Positions 34,769 through 44,250 of a DNA stretch of 64,000 nt are shown here, piece by piece. Each line of letters starts with the position of its first letter. Within the stretch, counting starts at the first letter, position 1. This DNA is from CAZVIJ01 sp964626735 (GTDB taxonomy: Bacteria > Patescibacteriota > Dojkabacteria > JAOAGR01): positions 1 through 64,000 of the forward strand of contig CAZVIJ010000003.1 of the NCBI GenBank assembly GCA_964626735.1, given 5' to 3'. A model generated the notes under the pieces. The model searched no databases and was not told the DNA's origin. It saw only the letters and a program-made list of their open reading frames with translations. The position numbers and the translations under genes were made by a program.

Positions 34769-36550
34769 ATGAGATTATTCCGTATCGCCATAAAATTCTC
34801 ATGTATCGTTGCGGTTTTATTCTTCACCGTAATCCCACAGCCCGCTCGTGCGGGAAACCTCAAATCATACGTTTTTTGGTGGCCGCTTCGCGCAACTCCG
34901 TGGGCTTATCAAGGAAAGACGCTTGGCGGTGCGCAATTCCAGAACTACGTATCGTCGCGCGATTTCGCAAAATTGAAGAACGATTTCGATTCGATGATCA
35001 AACTGCATAAACCGTCGCTCGTACTGTACATGTCGGATTGGAGAGATTGGATGCCGATGAAGAACTTCACGGTGTTGCCGGAGTCGAACAATACTATCGA
35101 ACAGATAGCGCAACGGGAAATCTCATTTGAGTACGCTGACGACATCGTTCGTATAGCCAAGGCGAACGGCATTGAAGTTGTCATGTATCCGATTGTTTCT
35201 GGCTATGGCGGACAGCTCGCCTACCCGTTCGATTATTATTCCAAAACAGGCTGGTTCTGGAAAAGGCCGGATTGGCCAAATGGTCTTGCCGATCCTACTA
35301 CCGATGCGATGAGGCATCCGACGAGCGCCCAAAACGGATCGATATACGATTGGTGCGAGCATGAAGCGGCGTATGTGAAAGTGGATTGCACGGCAAAGCA
35401 CTTTCCCCTAACGACAAACGGCATCGAGGAAACCGGACTCGGAACTTGGAAAGTGTTCGAAAGTCCGGATATGGTTTATAACGGTTACGATACAGTCCTG
35501 CATAACAATACACTTCATTTGCATACCCCTATCCCTTCGTTGTCATCGCAAGCGTACCGCGATCTAACCAAGGAAGTCTTCAGAAAAATCGGTGCTCACT
35601 TTCGGGGCAAAGGCGTTTCCGCATATTTCTTGTTTCAGGAGCCGACGTACGCGCATTTGAGAGAGAACGTCAATTACTGCAATAATAACGATAATGGTAC
35701 CGGAGCCGGCAATACGTGCCGGTATGAGGTGGATTACAGTGCAGCGGAAAAGAATCGGTACAACCAGTGGAGGCAGTCGAAAGGCATGGCGCCTGTTGAT
35801 AAGGTTCCGTACCCGGTCGATTCGGCGTACCAACAGTTTAAAGAGTTTAACCTTGCCGATTTCTTGGCTAACCTTAAAGCAGGTTTGAAGGAAGGCGACC
35901 CGAATGCGCAAGCGCTTCTTTCTATTTTTGCACCGGACAACCAAAACATACGAGGCATGGGGGTGAATCCCGCTACGCTCTTGAGCACAGTTAAACCCGA
36001 TTGGGTTACGTATGAGCCGCCGCAAAGCTCCATGCTTACTACCGAAAACCTATCAAGCCTGCAGGCCTTGATAACGAAATTCACGACTTATTCGACTGCG
36101 AAAAAATATGTTTCATACTATAACGGATCGATAAGCGTAGATTCAGTCGCATCGTCGAAGTTCTTCAGCAACGGTTTTACCGACTATTATGCACCTGCGA
36201 CCGTGGACTCGCCGGCGCAAGATCCAGCCGGCTATGCTACTTGGGCCCCAAATGGATGTACGGGATGTACATTCCGGTATAAGGTACCCGGCGTTCCGGT
36301 GGCAAATATTCCATCGACGACGGTTACTCCTACCGCAACCAACGTGCCGACGGCTACGGCCATGCCCACAGCTTCATGCGTGAAAAAGTCGCTTGGGGAT
36401 TCCAATTGCGACGGGCTTATCAACCTCAATGATTTTGAACGATTCAGGCAAGAATATACCGGTATCTTAAGCTCGAAATCCTCTGACTTCAATAATGACG
36501 GGAAGATAACGCTCATCGATTTCGAAACATGGCGAAGGAATTTCAACTAA
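34769..36550 (+). CDS. Secreted dockerin protein with TIM-barrel-like catalytic region
   Basis: 593 residues from ATG 34769. Signal peptide (MRLFRIAIKFSCIVAVLFFTVIPQPARAG), then about 480 residues with SYVFWWPLRATPW, ANGIEVVMYPIVSGYGGQ, VSAYFLFQEPTY (acidic residue after a strand) and PDWVTYEPPQSS, as expected of a (beta/alpha)8 glycosidase. No GH family is assigned with confidence. A Thr/Pro linker leads to a dockerin with Ca loops DSNCDGLINLND and DFNNDGKITLID. TATGAT is 8 nt before this ATG (2 nt before an alternative at 34763). The stop overlaps the next ATG (TAATG). Confidence 0.78.
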   Translation: MRLFRIAIKFSCIVAVLFFTVIPQPARAGNLKSYVFWWPLRATPWAYQGKTLGGAQFQNYVSSRDFAKLKNDFDSMIKLHKPSLVLYMSDWRDWMPMKNFTVLPESNNTIEQIAQREISFEYADDIVRIAKANGIEVVMYPIVSGYGGQLAYPFDYYSKTGWFWKRPDWPNGLADPTTDAMRHPTSAQNGSIYDWCEHEAAYVKVDCTAKHFPLTTNGIEETGLGTWKVFESPDMVYNGYDTVLHNNTLHLHTPIPSLSSQAYRDLTKEVFRKIGAHFRGKGVSAYFLFQEPTYAHLRENVNYCNNNDNGTGAGNTCRYEVDYSAAEKNRYNQWRQSKGMAPVDKVPYPVDSAYQQFKEFNLADFLANLKAGLKEGDPNAQALLSIFAPDNQNIRGMGVNPATLLSTVKPDWVTYEPPQSSMLTTENLSSLQALITKFTTYSTAKKYVSYYNGSISVDSVASSKFFSNGFTDYYAPATVDSPAQDPAGYATWAPNGCTGCTFRYKVPGVPVANIPSTTVTPTATNVPTATAMPTASCVKKSLGDSNCDGLINLNDFERFRQEYTGILSSKSSDFNNDGKITLIDFETWRRNFN

Positions 36551-39141
36551 TGAATACAGCAGCAAAAAAACTATTCATTGCCTTTACAGGCATAGCATTG
36601 CTATTTCTACAGCCGATACTTTTCGATCGCAAACCGGCTCAAGCGGTTACTGCTGGATCGAACCCCGCATCGTATTTTTATTACGATCTAAAACCAAGCT
36701 ATTTCAATGCGTTTGACTACGGCATCCAGATCCAATATTACAACTATCCGTTTAACCAGCCGCCTTCAGGTAAAACATTCGCGGGTCTCATTGACGGATA
36801 CGATACGATCGCGTTCGTAAACTCTGTCCAAGGTCTGGTCAATCGGAATGCCCCTACCCTGTACGTTTCGCATATGGGTATCGATGATTCTTGGCTAACG
36901 GAACTTAAAGGGAAAAATGTTTGGCTGCAAAATGCGACTCAGAATAATCTCGCAAGCCTGGATGCGCTTATCGCTGAATTCAAGCAGCCAAAATACGGCA
37001 TTATGGGCAGCGTCGTTTGGGATGCGGCTAAGCCTTTTACTCTCAATGTCGCAGCAACCGTTGCGGGGGCTGATAATCTCGTGATTGTCCGTAAAGGAAG
37101 CCCGATGTACGCAAAAATCACTGCTGCTTTTCCCGTCAAGAATGATCTAACGACCCAAAACTTCCCGAGCAAAAGTGCCGGTTACACATGGCTTGTCAAT
37201 AACTACCTTACTACCAGAAAGATTAATCCCATTCTTGCCTACGAGAAGGACGGCTATCCCGTCACGCTCATGCTCAAGAACAAAATGTTCGATTTCAATT
37301 ACGCAATTGATGGGTGGCAGCATATGAGCCTGAATATGATGATTGCGCGCAAGATCTTGGTTTTCGACGTTGCTCCGACGTCTCGCATCATACCGGTCGA
37401 TGAGCCGAATCAGCCGAAAGGTCAAGATGCTGCTACTTTCAACATGCTACTCGACTCGGCGAGGAATATCGTCGGACCTAACAAAATGGTCGAAGTGTGG
37501 GGATTCCCCAGTAGGAAATACAAATCAGCCGACTGCACCGGTGACGGAAAAATAGACGAAGGAGACTTTGTCGTATGCGGCGAATGGGCTACCCAAGAGA
37601 CAATATCCCAAAAAGGCGGTGCAATGCGAGGTGCAACCGGCGGAGATATTTTCGGTGTCGACTTCGCGAATGGGTCTTTTTACCAGCACGGTCCTTCATC
37701 CGACTTCATCGCGCCAGGCGCACCGCTCACGCCGACGCAACTAGTTCAAAAAGGCTATGTTACCGGCAACCCTGCCGATTACACAACGTTAAAGCTTGCT
37801 GCAGGCAAGAAATTCGTGATGCTGTACGAAGGCGATTACGATTTCGCCCATCCTATATATTCGATGACGCTCGCTGAACCCGGCAACACCTGGAACGGAA
37901 GGTCCACAAATACCATCCCCCAAAATCTCGGTTTTGCGAATGATGCGAAAGAGTATATACCTCCCCTAATCTCCTACTTCAACAAGACGCGAAACGCAAA
38001 CGACTATTTCATGCAGCCGGATTCGGGAAAGGGATACATCAATCCCGGATTGATACCGGCTGCTCAAATACCCGTTTGGGTACGCGAATCGACGAATGCG
38101 AACCGTGAAATGGGATACCGAAGCGCTTGGGTTCTGAACGGAAACGGGTGGAAAGATGTTCCCGCAAACAATGCGACAGGCATCCGCATCCGACAGATGT
38201 ATAAGACTATTTCTCCCGACGGAATCGTGTACAACGCCTCGGACGGGTATGGAGTCAGTATCGACGGTACATTGCCCGTGGTCGGCATGCATGATCTGGC
38301 TAATCCCGGAACTTCGGTCGAGATAGCGGCATCAAAGCTCAAGACGTTAGTGGGGAACGACCAGTTTACCGCGTTGCGCACCATATGGATGAAAGGAGAC
38401 TATTTGACGCAAGTGGTAAATAAGGCAAATGCCATGGGGGCAAATGTCATACCGGTCGACGCTCAAACATTTTTCTACCTAATCAAATTGAAGTACAACC
38501 AATATCCGACTATGCGATCTTCTGTTATCTCGGAAAATATACCGTCGACGATGATTGCCAACCAAACGTATACGGTTACCATGAAAGTACGTAATGATGG
38601 ATGGGATACGTGGAAGCGGCAGGCAACAGGTTCATGCGATGGCAGTGCGACATATGCGAAAGGATGCTACAAACTCAGCTACGCGATTCAAGCTGGAGAA
38701 ATAACGCCCTCCGGACAAGGAGCTCTTCCGTCTCTGTCGTATGCTGCTCGTCTTGATTTATCAAGGGACTTGGCGCCCGGTGAGATGTACGATTTTACGT
38801 TTACGGTAAAGGCACCCGCCTCGCCCGGATCGTATACGCTGCAGTCGGATGTCGTTAAGGAGCTATACGGCTGGGGCGAAACATTCGGAAACCAACCTTG
38901 GCAGCTGAAGTTGAAAGTCGTTGCAGCAGCTCCCGTAACGACGACGCCTCCTACCCCGACCTCGAATTGCTCGAAGAAAACGCTAGGCGACGCCAATTGC
39001 GATGGTTTAATCAACCTCAACGATTTCGAGCGGTTTAGGCAGGAATATACCGGCATACTCACAACGAAAACATCGGACTTCAACGCCGACGCCAAAATTA
39101 CGCTCATCGACTTTGAGACATGGCGCAGAAATTTCAAGTAA
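36550..39141 (+). CDS. Secreted GxGYxYP-type putative glycoside hydrolase with dockerin
   Basis: 863 residues. Signal peptide (LFIAFTGIALLFLQPILF, cleavage near AQAVT). The region DTIAFVNSVQGLVNRNAPTLYV and later VMLYEGDYDFAHPIYSM, DSGKGYINPGLIP match the GxGYxYP N- and C-domains (putative glycoside hydrolases). An Ig-like domain (about 650-790, MIANQTYTVTMKVRNDGWDTW) and a Pro/Thr linker precede a dockerin (DANCDGLINLND; DFNADAKITLID). An internal EF-hand-like loop DCTGDGKIDEGD lies inside the catalytic region. Translationally coupled to the gene before it. Confidence 0.82.
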   Translation: MNTAAKKLFIAFTGIALLFLQPILFDRKPAQAVTAGSNPASYFYYDLKPSYFNAFDYGIQIQYYNYPFNQPPSGKTFAGLIDGYDTIAFVNSVQGLVNRNAPTLYVSHMGIDDSWLTELKGKNVWLQNATQNNLASLDALIAEFKQPKYGIMGSVVWDAAKPFTLNVAATVAGADNLVIVRKGSPMYAKITAAFPVKNDLTTQNFPSKSAGYTWLVNNYLTTRKINPILAYEKDGYPVTLMLKNKMFDFNYAIDGWQHMSLNMMIARKILVFDVAPTSRIIPVDEPNQPKGQDAATFNMLLDSARNIVGPNKMVEVWGFPSRKYKSADCTGDGKIDEGDFVVCGEWATQETISQKGGAMRGATGGDIFGVDFANGSFYQHGPSSDFIAPGAPLTPTQLVQKGYVTGNPADYTTLKLAAGKKFVMLYEGDYDFAHPIYSMTLAEPGNTWNGRSTNTIPQNLGFANDAKEYIPPLISYFNKTRNANDYFMQPDSGKGYINPGLIPAAQIPVWVRESTNANREMGYRSAWVLNGNGWKDVPANNATGIRIRQMYKTISPDGIVYNASDGYGVSIDGTLPVVGMHDLANPGTSVEIAASKLKTLVGNDQFTALRTIWMKGDYLTQVVNKANAMGANVIPVDAQTFFYLIKLKYNQYPTMRSSVISENIPSTMIANQTYTVTMKVRNDGWDTWKRQATGSCDGSATYAKGCYKLSYAIQAGEITPSGQGALPSLSYAARLDLSRDLAPGEMYDFTFTVKAPASPGSYTLQSDVVKELYGWGETFGNQPWQLKLKVVAAAPVTTTPPTPTSNCSKKTLGDANCDGLINLNDFERFRQEYTGILTTKTSDFNADAKITLIDFETWRRNFK

Positions 39142-39224
39142 CGTAGTTACGATAAAAGTTCTGGGCCATGACCCATGCACAAGCGCAGCGCAGGGCGGAG
39201 ACATGGTGTAGAAATTTCAAATAA
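39115..39224 (+). repeat. Duplicated dockerin tail with conserved 3' element (copy 2)
   Basis: GAGACATGG (39115) recurs at 39198, again exactly 83 nt later. The 27-base core at 39164-39190 is identical to that at 32361-32387. The tail copy reads ETW then a TAG, so it is decayed. Confidence 0.8.
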
Positions 39225-39272
39225 TAGGCGGTTTAGTTTTAATTTTTCCCGAAAAATTAGTATGCTAAAGCC

Positions 39273-39908
39273 ATGGAAGCAGAGACATTAAAGACTTTCT
39301 TAAAAAAATACATAATCGTAATCGGTGTAGTCGTTGTGGTGCTACTCGTATTACTCGCATTACTTGTTTCTACGCTACTGAAGAGGAGCAAAGACAAGAG
39401 CAACAATACCTCAAATACAACCAATACCACCACTTCGAAAACAGACGTCGAAATCGCCTTCGCAACCGCATCTGGTAGCGCAAGCGTCGGACAAGAAGTG
39501 AGTGCCAACCTGCTTGCCTCAGTCAGCGACGATTCGAAAGTTTCTGGCGTAACTACCGTAATCAAATATCCAACCGATAAGCTTGAGTTCCTTCAGGACA
39601 AATCATCCGATTCACTCAACCAAGGCGATACCGAATGCCGCAAGAATAACTTCAAGCTCGACACGGTTGCTCGCGTAACCGACGAGGCGGGAACGGTAAA
39701 GATGACTAAGGTTAGCTTGCATGGTGACGATCAGCTTGCTACCGGAAAGTTCTGCCTTTCTACGCTTTATTTCAAGGTTAAACCCGGCGCTACCGGTTCT
39801 GCTGCGATTTCGCTCGAGAATAAATCGGACTGGCTTGTTGTCTCGACCGTCGGAAATCCTAACCCGAAAATAGGAACACCTGCATCGTTTACCGTTACTG
39901 TAAAGTAA
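39273..39908 (+). CDS. Membrane-anchored cohesin-like protein
   Basis: 211 residues. A single N-terminal TM span (YIIVIGVVVVVLLVLLALLVSTLL), an Asn/Thr/Ser spacer (about 45-62) and one cohesin-like module: VEIAFATASGSASVGQEVSANLLASV, SGVTTVIKYPTDKLEF, GDTECRKNNF, TGKFCLSTLYFKV. It resembles the modules of the genes at 32462 and 39963, including the Cys pair. It could hold dockerin proteins at the cell surface. TAGTAT is 9 nt before the ATG. Confidence 0.78.
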   Translation: MEAETLKTFLKKYIIVIGVVVVVLLVLLALLVSTLLKRSKDKSNNTSNTTNTTTSKTDVEIAFATASGSASVGQEVSANLLASVSDDSKVSGVTTVIKYPTDKLEFLQDKSSDSLNQGDTECRKNNFKLDTVARVTDEAGTVKMTKVSLHGDDQLATGKFCLSTLYFKVKPGATGSAAISLENKSDWLVVSTVGNPNPKIGTPASFTVTVK

Positions 39909-39962
39909 TAATGGTTGATCTTGCGATTATTACATTAAATTGTTAACTTGATTAAGTAAGAC

Positions 39963-40988
39963 GTGACACCAATAAGTAATTCAAAAAAAATAGCCTTAAT
40001 GGCAATAATCTCTGCCCTTGTAATTGTTATGGTGGCAGCAGTTTTTTTCTTGACACGCGGCAAGAGCACCGACACGAGAAATAAGGCGGCGACTGGCGCA
40101 GGTGTCAATGCATATCTTTCATCGACCGGGGGTAGCACAACTGGCAGCGCTCCCATCGAGGTGAACCTCATCCTCGAACCTGCATCGACGATCAAGATTT
40201 CCGGCGCAACGGTTCTCGTAAAGTACGATTCGACCAAGCTCACCGTTGCGGAAACGACGATGAAAGACTCAGCAGGTCAAGCTAACGGTACCTGCCGAGA
40301 TATGAACTTCAAGCTTGATAATGTGATAAACCTGACCGATGACCAGTCCGGAAACCTTAAATTGAGCAAAGTATCGGTTAAGACCAATAATGAGCTTCCC
40401 GTAGGAAAGACGTGTTTCACGACCCTTACCTTCGTGCCTAAGGCTGATGCAACGGGAACCGCAGCAATTACACTCGATCCTACCACGGCAAATTGGGAAA
40501 TCGTCGGACCTGAACCGAGCTACTCCGTTACCTTGACGAACCCTTCAACGTATACAGTAACTTTCGGTGCAGCTGGAACGACAGTTACTCCATCGGCAAC
40601 GCGAGCTCCTCAAGACACTCTTACACCGACTCCAACCGCAACTTCAGTTCCGACTGCGACATCGGCTCCTACAGCGACTGTGCCTACGACAACAGCAGGA
40701 TTAACTCCTACTTCAACGTATGCTCCGCAAGAAACGACTACTCCGACGACAGCTCAGGATACGCCAACTCCTACACAATCAAGCGATACAACGCCAACAC
40801 CTACGTACGATCCTAATTGCGTAGACAAGGATGGCGACTGCGGTACGGGAAATGCAGAGACACCTACTCCCACCGAACTACCAAATACCGGTATCGAATC
40901 GCAGGCTCCAGTACTCATCTTAGTAGGACTAGCGGTTATCATGGGCTCGTTCACCATATTCTCGATACGGACCAAGAAAAACAGTTAA
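39963..40988 (+). CDS. Cohesin-like protein with Thr/Pro stalk and LPNTG sorting signal
   Basis: 341 residues from a GTG. N-terminal hydrophobic segment (ALMAIISALVIVMVAAVFFLTRG), homologous to that of the 32462 gene (FLTR..STDTRN). A cohesin-like module (about 45-195; SGATVLVKYDSTKLTV, GTCRDMNF, GKTCFTTLTFVP), a Thr/Pro stalk (about 200-295), then LPNTG, a hydrophobic span and a KK tail, a sortase substrate signal. It may be the wall-linked receptor of the dockerin set. An ATG at residue 13 is a possible start. Terminator at 41008. Confidence 0.8.
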   Translation: MTPISNSKKIALMAIISALVIVMVAAVFFLTRGKSTDTRNKAATGAGVNAYLSSTGGSTTGSAPIEVNLILEPASTIKISGATVLVKYDSTKLTVAETTMKDSAGQANGTCRDMNFKLDNVINLTDDQSGNLKLSKVSVKTNNELPVGKTCFTTLTFVPKADATGTAAITLDPTTANWEIVGPEPSYSVTLTNPSTYTVTFGAAGTTVTPSATRAPQDTLTPTPTATSVPTATSAPTATVPTTTAGLTPTSTYAPQETTTPTTAQDTPTPTQSSDTTPTPTYDPNCVDKDGDCGTGNAETPTPTELPNTGIESQAPVLILVGLAVIMGSFTIFSIRTKKNS

Positions 40989-41007
40989 ACGAAAGAAATT
41001 TCATTAG

Positions 41008-41028
41008 CCTCCCTTCGGGGAGGTTTTT
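41008..41028 (+). terminator. Intrinsic terminator closing the cohesin-dockerin cluster
   Basis: CCTCCC (41008-41013), loop TTCG, GGGAGG (41018-41023), five T. Confidence 0.92.
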
Positions 41029-41065
41029 CATTTGGTAGGTTGTTCGTAAACAGGTGACGGTATTG

Positions 41066-41071
41066 TATAAT
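41066..41071 (+). promoter_or_regulatory. -10 box TATAAT
   Basis: Perfect consensus 8 nt before the ATG at 41080. Confidence 0.65.
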
Positions 41072-41079
41072 TTCGCACT

Positions 41080-41898
41080 ATGAGCAACGCCTCTTCACTC
41101 GTGCTTGAGAAAATCGATTCTGCAATACGCGAACACGGACAACCTCTGTATAATGACCGCGATATATTAAGTGTTTCCGCGCAACGGTGGATTGCTCCTA
41201 TATTCGGCCATGAACCTACAAACCACGATCCATCTAGATCGATCACATCGATCGTAAGCAGATGGACAAACGGGCCCTTGGCTCGTATCGATATTACTTC
41301 AATCGGTACGCCATATTCGCTGATGGCGTTATACAATAGTGAGTCTTACGAATTGCTTCATATCGATAAGAGGCTCGATGCGGCGGCATGCCAGAATTTC
41401 AACCTTATCGATCCTGCATCCTTGGCGCATGTCGCATCCCGATATCAAATATTGCGTACCGCAATGGTTCGATTGGGTTTAACGAGCACATCAGAACACG
41501 ATAGTGAAGAAGCATCGAAGTTACAATTACTTTGGTATAGCCATGCTCCCAATCCGCAGGAACATTCCCAAACCGGAGCTGTCATCGATATGATTTTCGC
41601 GCTCGATACGAATAAAGACTTGCTGAGACTTCTTGCGCATCGGAATGCCAGCAAGGCTGCCGTCGATCCATTCACGGACGATATGGATAATGCATCTGCA
41701 ATGATTGAAGTAACCCATCCTAACTATCCTAACGTTCGGTTTTTGGTTCCCGTCGTTCGGACTGTCGTAAGTTTACTTGAAGGTATGATATTTCCTACAT
41801 ATGTTTCTATACCCCGTTCAGCCGAACATGAGCAGGAACGGCTGACGTTCGAAGAAACCCGATCGTATGATCATATTGGAATTAGGATTGCGGAATGA
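41080..41898 (+). CDS. Hypothetical protein
   Basis: 272 residues, no signal or TM segment, not recognised. Some features: WIAPIFGHEP, TNGPLARIDITSIGTPYSLMALY, QLLWYSHAPNP and NVRFLVPVVRTVVSLLEGM. An alpha/beta cytoplasmic protein is likely. Leaderless promoter; ends 3 nt before the convergent topA stop. Confidence 0.55.
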   Translation: MSNASSLVLEKIDSAIREHGQPLYNDRDILSVSAQRWIAPIFGHEPTNHDPSRSITSIVSRWTNGPLARIDITSIGTPYSLMALYNSESYELLHIDKRLDAAACQNFNLIDPASLAHVASRYQILRTAMVRLGLTSTSEHDSEEASKLQLLWYSHAPNPQEHSQTGAVIDMIFALDTNKDLLRLLAHRNASKAAVDPFTDDMDNASAMIEVTHPNYPNVRFLVPVVRTVVSLLEGMIFPTYVSIPRSAEHEQERLTFEETRSYDHIGIRIAE

Positions 41899-41901
41899 TT
41901 C

Positions 41902-44184
41902 CTATTCCGCTCCCTCTTCGACCTTTTGTTTTTTCTTGATCTTGACGATTTCCTTGACGTTCGGGTAATCGGGATGTGCCCAGAATTTCCCATACTTGCC
42001 CGATCGCAGTACCATCCGCTTACCGTCCTTGGCTTTCGGAGCCGTCCCGAAGAGCTCTTTGATTTTCTGCGGAGTATATTCAAGCGGTTTTGCATCCTTC
42101 ACCTTCGGATAATCGGGATGAGCCCAGAACTCACCGAACCGACCTTTTTTCAAGATATAGTCTCTTCCGTCGTCTGTTTTTGGAGCAGGAAGATACGTAT
42201 TCTTGAATTCGTCCGAGTTGACCTTTTCCTTAATGCTCTCTTCGCTTTGACCATCGAGGCTTTTGATACCTTGGCACTTCGGGAAATCGATACAGGATAG
42301 GAATGTCCCGAACCTTCCGATTTTTCTTACCATTGGTTTGCCGCAGATATCGCACTTCTCATCGCTTTCGCCGACGACTACGAAGTCTTCCTTCTTGAGC
42401 TCTTTATCCTTTTTCTTAATGAGACTCTGGAACGGTATGAAGAACTCGCCGACGATCGGCTGCCATTTGGATTTTCCTTCGGCAATGTTATCCAGGTCGT
42501 TTTCCATATTCGCGGTAAAGTCGATATCGACGATGTTCTTGAAATGGTTAGAAAGCATATCGGTGACGACAATGCCGGTATCGGTCGGGTAGAAATATTT
42601 GCCTTCTTTCTCGACGTAGGTTCGTTGCATAATCACCGATACGATAGAAGCATACGTGCTCGGCCTACCGATGCCGTATTTTTCGAGAGCTTTAATAAGG
42701 CTAGCTTCCGTGTAGCGCGCTGGCGGTTCGGTAAAATGCTGCATGCCGATTATATCTTCAGCCCTCAGCGATGAGCCGACATTGAGGCTTTCGATGATTT
42801 TCAGCAATTTCTTATTTTCGCTCACCTTGTACAGCCGCATCCACCCGTCGAACTCGCACTTCTGAGCGGTAGCGGAAAACTCCAACCGCTTGATTGTTTT
42901 ATGTCCATTAACCGTTACTTCGGCGATTATCGATTTTTGGGTGAATATCGCCTTCTCCATTTGGGAAGCTAACGCCCTTCGGTAAATGAGATCGTACACC
43001 TTTTGCTCTTGCGGGCCGAATTGCTTCGGTAAGGCTTTGGTGCCGAAATCGGTTGGTCGGATTGCTTCATGAGCCTCTTGGGCAGATTTCGAAGAAGTCT
43101 TGTAGAAAATAGGCTTTTCCGGTAAGTATTTCGAACCGTGGTCTTTCCCGATAACTTTTCGCGCATTATTGATTGCCTGGTTCGAAAGGAAGAAGCTGTC
43201 GGTTCTCATGTAGGTTATAAGGCCTGCTTCATATAGCTTTTGAGCACTTCGCATAGCGCTTCTCGATGTCATGCCCAGCACGTTTACTGCTGCCTGTTGA
43301 AACGTCGAAGTCGTAAACGGAGGATTGGGCTTCTTGTTAATCGTCTTTTCGTTGAGCGCGAGAATCTTGATTTCGTTTGCCGTCAAAATCGTCGAGATTT
43401 CATCAAACTCGTTTCGCGTCTTCACTTCCGACTTCTTGTCGTTGACTTTCTTCAGCTCGAGTACAAAATCTTCTTCGGTGAATTCGGGACGCTGCTCGCT
43501 GTCCTTGAGATAAATATGGATGGTACCTCTGGGCTTGGGTCCTTTCCCGGTACGCTCATTATTCACGATCAATTCGTATTTCGCGATAGCATCCTCGGTA
43601 GGCATGACGCGAATGCTCCAGTACTCTTCGGGTTTAAATGCTTGCCGTTCACGTTCGCGGTCGACGATAAGCTTCAGCGCGACACTTTGAACGCGGCCGG
43701 CAGAAAGACCGTAACGGATTTTCTTCCAAATAAGCGGCGACAGCGTATACCCTACCAGCCTATCGAGGACGCGCCGAGCCTGCTGCGCGTCGACAAGGTT
43801 CATGTCCACATCTCGCGGATGCTGAAGAGCTTCGTTGACGGCGTCTTTGGTGATCTCGTGGAATACGATGCGGCTGATTGGCTTCTTTTGTGTCTTGAGC
43901 GTGTTCTTGATATGCCATGAAATCGCCTCACCTTCACGGTCTGGGTCGGTCGCGAGGATAATCGCATCGCTATTCTTCGCTGACGATTTTAACTCGCGTA
44001 TTACTTTCTCTTTGCCGGGGATCGTCTCGTATTGGGGCTCGTAGTCCTTCTCCACGTCAACGCCTAACTTAGACTTAGGCAAATCGATAATGTGTCCGAC
44101 GGATGATATGACCTTATACTCGGGGCCAAGGTATTTGTTGATGGTCTTCGCTTTTGAGGGCGACTCGACGATTACTAGCTTCAT
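41902..44184 (-). CDS. topA: DNA topoisomerase I
   Basis: 760 residues. Begins MKLVIVESPSKAKTINKYLG (TOPRIM), with ATDPDREGEAISWH, RIVFHEITKDAVNEAL, LSAGRVQSVALKLI and the active-site Tyr in GLITYMRTDS. One Cys4 zinc finger (CDICGKPMVRKIGRFGTFLSCIDFPKC) and two WAHPDYP repeats form the C-terminus, ending in a Lys/Glu-rich tail. Type IA enzyme relaxing negative supercoils. An in-frame ATG at 44211 lies further upstream and is less likely. Confidence 0.96.
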   Translation of the reverse strand: MKLVIVESPSKAKTINKYLGPEYKVISSVGHIIDLPKSKLGVDVEKDYEPQYETIPGKEKVIRELKSSAKNSDAIILATDPDREGEAISWHIKNTLKTQKKPISRIVFHEITKDAVNEALQHPRDVDMNLVDAQQARRVLDRLVGYTLSPLIWKKIRYGLSAGRVQSVALKLIVDRERERQAFKPEEYWSIRVMPTEDAIAKYELIVNNERTGKGPKPRGTIHIYLKDSEQRPEFTEEDFVLELKKVNDKKSEVKTRNEFDEISTILTANEIKILALNEKTINKKPNPPFTTSTFQQAAVNVLGMTSRSAMRSAQKLYEAGLITYMRTDSFFLSNQAINNARKVIGKDHGSKYLPEKPIFYKTSSKSAQEAHEAIRPTDFGTKALPKQFGPQEQKVYDLIYRRALASQMEKAIFTQKSIIAEVTVNGHKTIKRLEFSATAQKCEFDGWMRLYKVSENKKLLKIIESLNVGSSLRAEDIIGMQHFTEPPARYTEASLIKALEKYGIGRPSTYASIVSVIMQRTYVEKEGKYFYPTDTGIVVTDMLSNHFKNIVDIDFTANMENDLDNIAEGKSKWQPIVGEFFIPFQSLIKKKDKELKKEDFVVVGESDEKCDICGKPMVRKIGRFGTFLSCIDFPKCQGIKSLDGQSEESIKEKVNSDEFKNTYLPAPKTDDGRDYILKKGRFGEFWAHPDYPKVKDAKPLEYTPQKIKELFGTAPKAKDGKRMVLRSGKYGKFWAHPDYPNVKEIVKIKKKQKVEEGAE

Positions 44185-44250
44185 ATGTGTCCCTATTCTT
44201 GTATTTGACATGTTACAGTACCGCTACCCCAAATACAAAAATTCCTGCGA

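Noticed and set aside
32213..39204. Pair of similar minus-strand readings (ALVHGSWP...) opposite the dockerin tails.
   Set aside because: Their similarity follows from the conserved dockerin coding sequence and the 83-bp repeats on the other strand.
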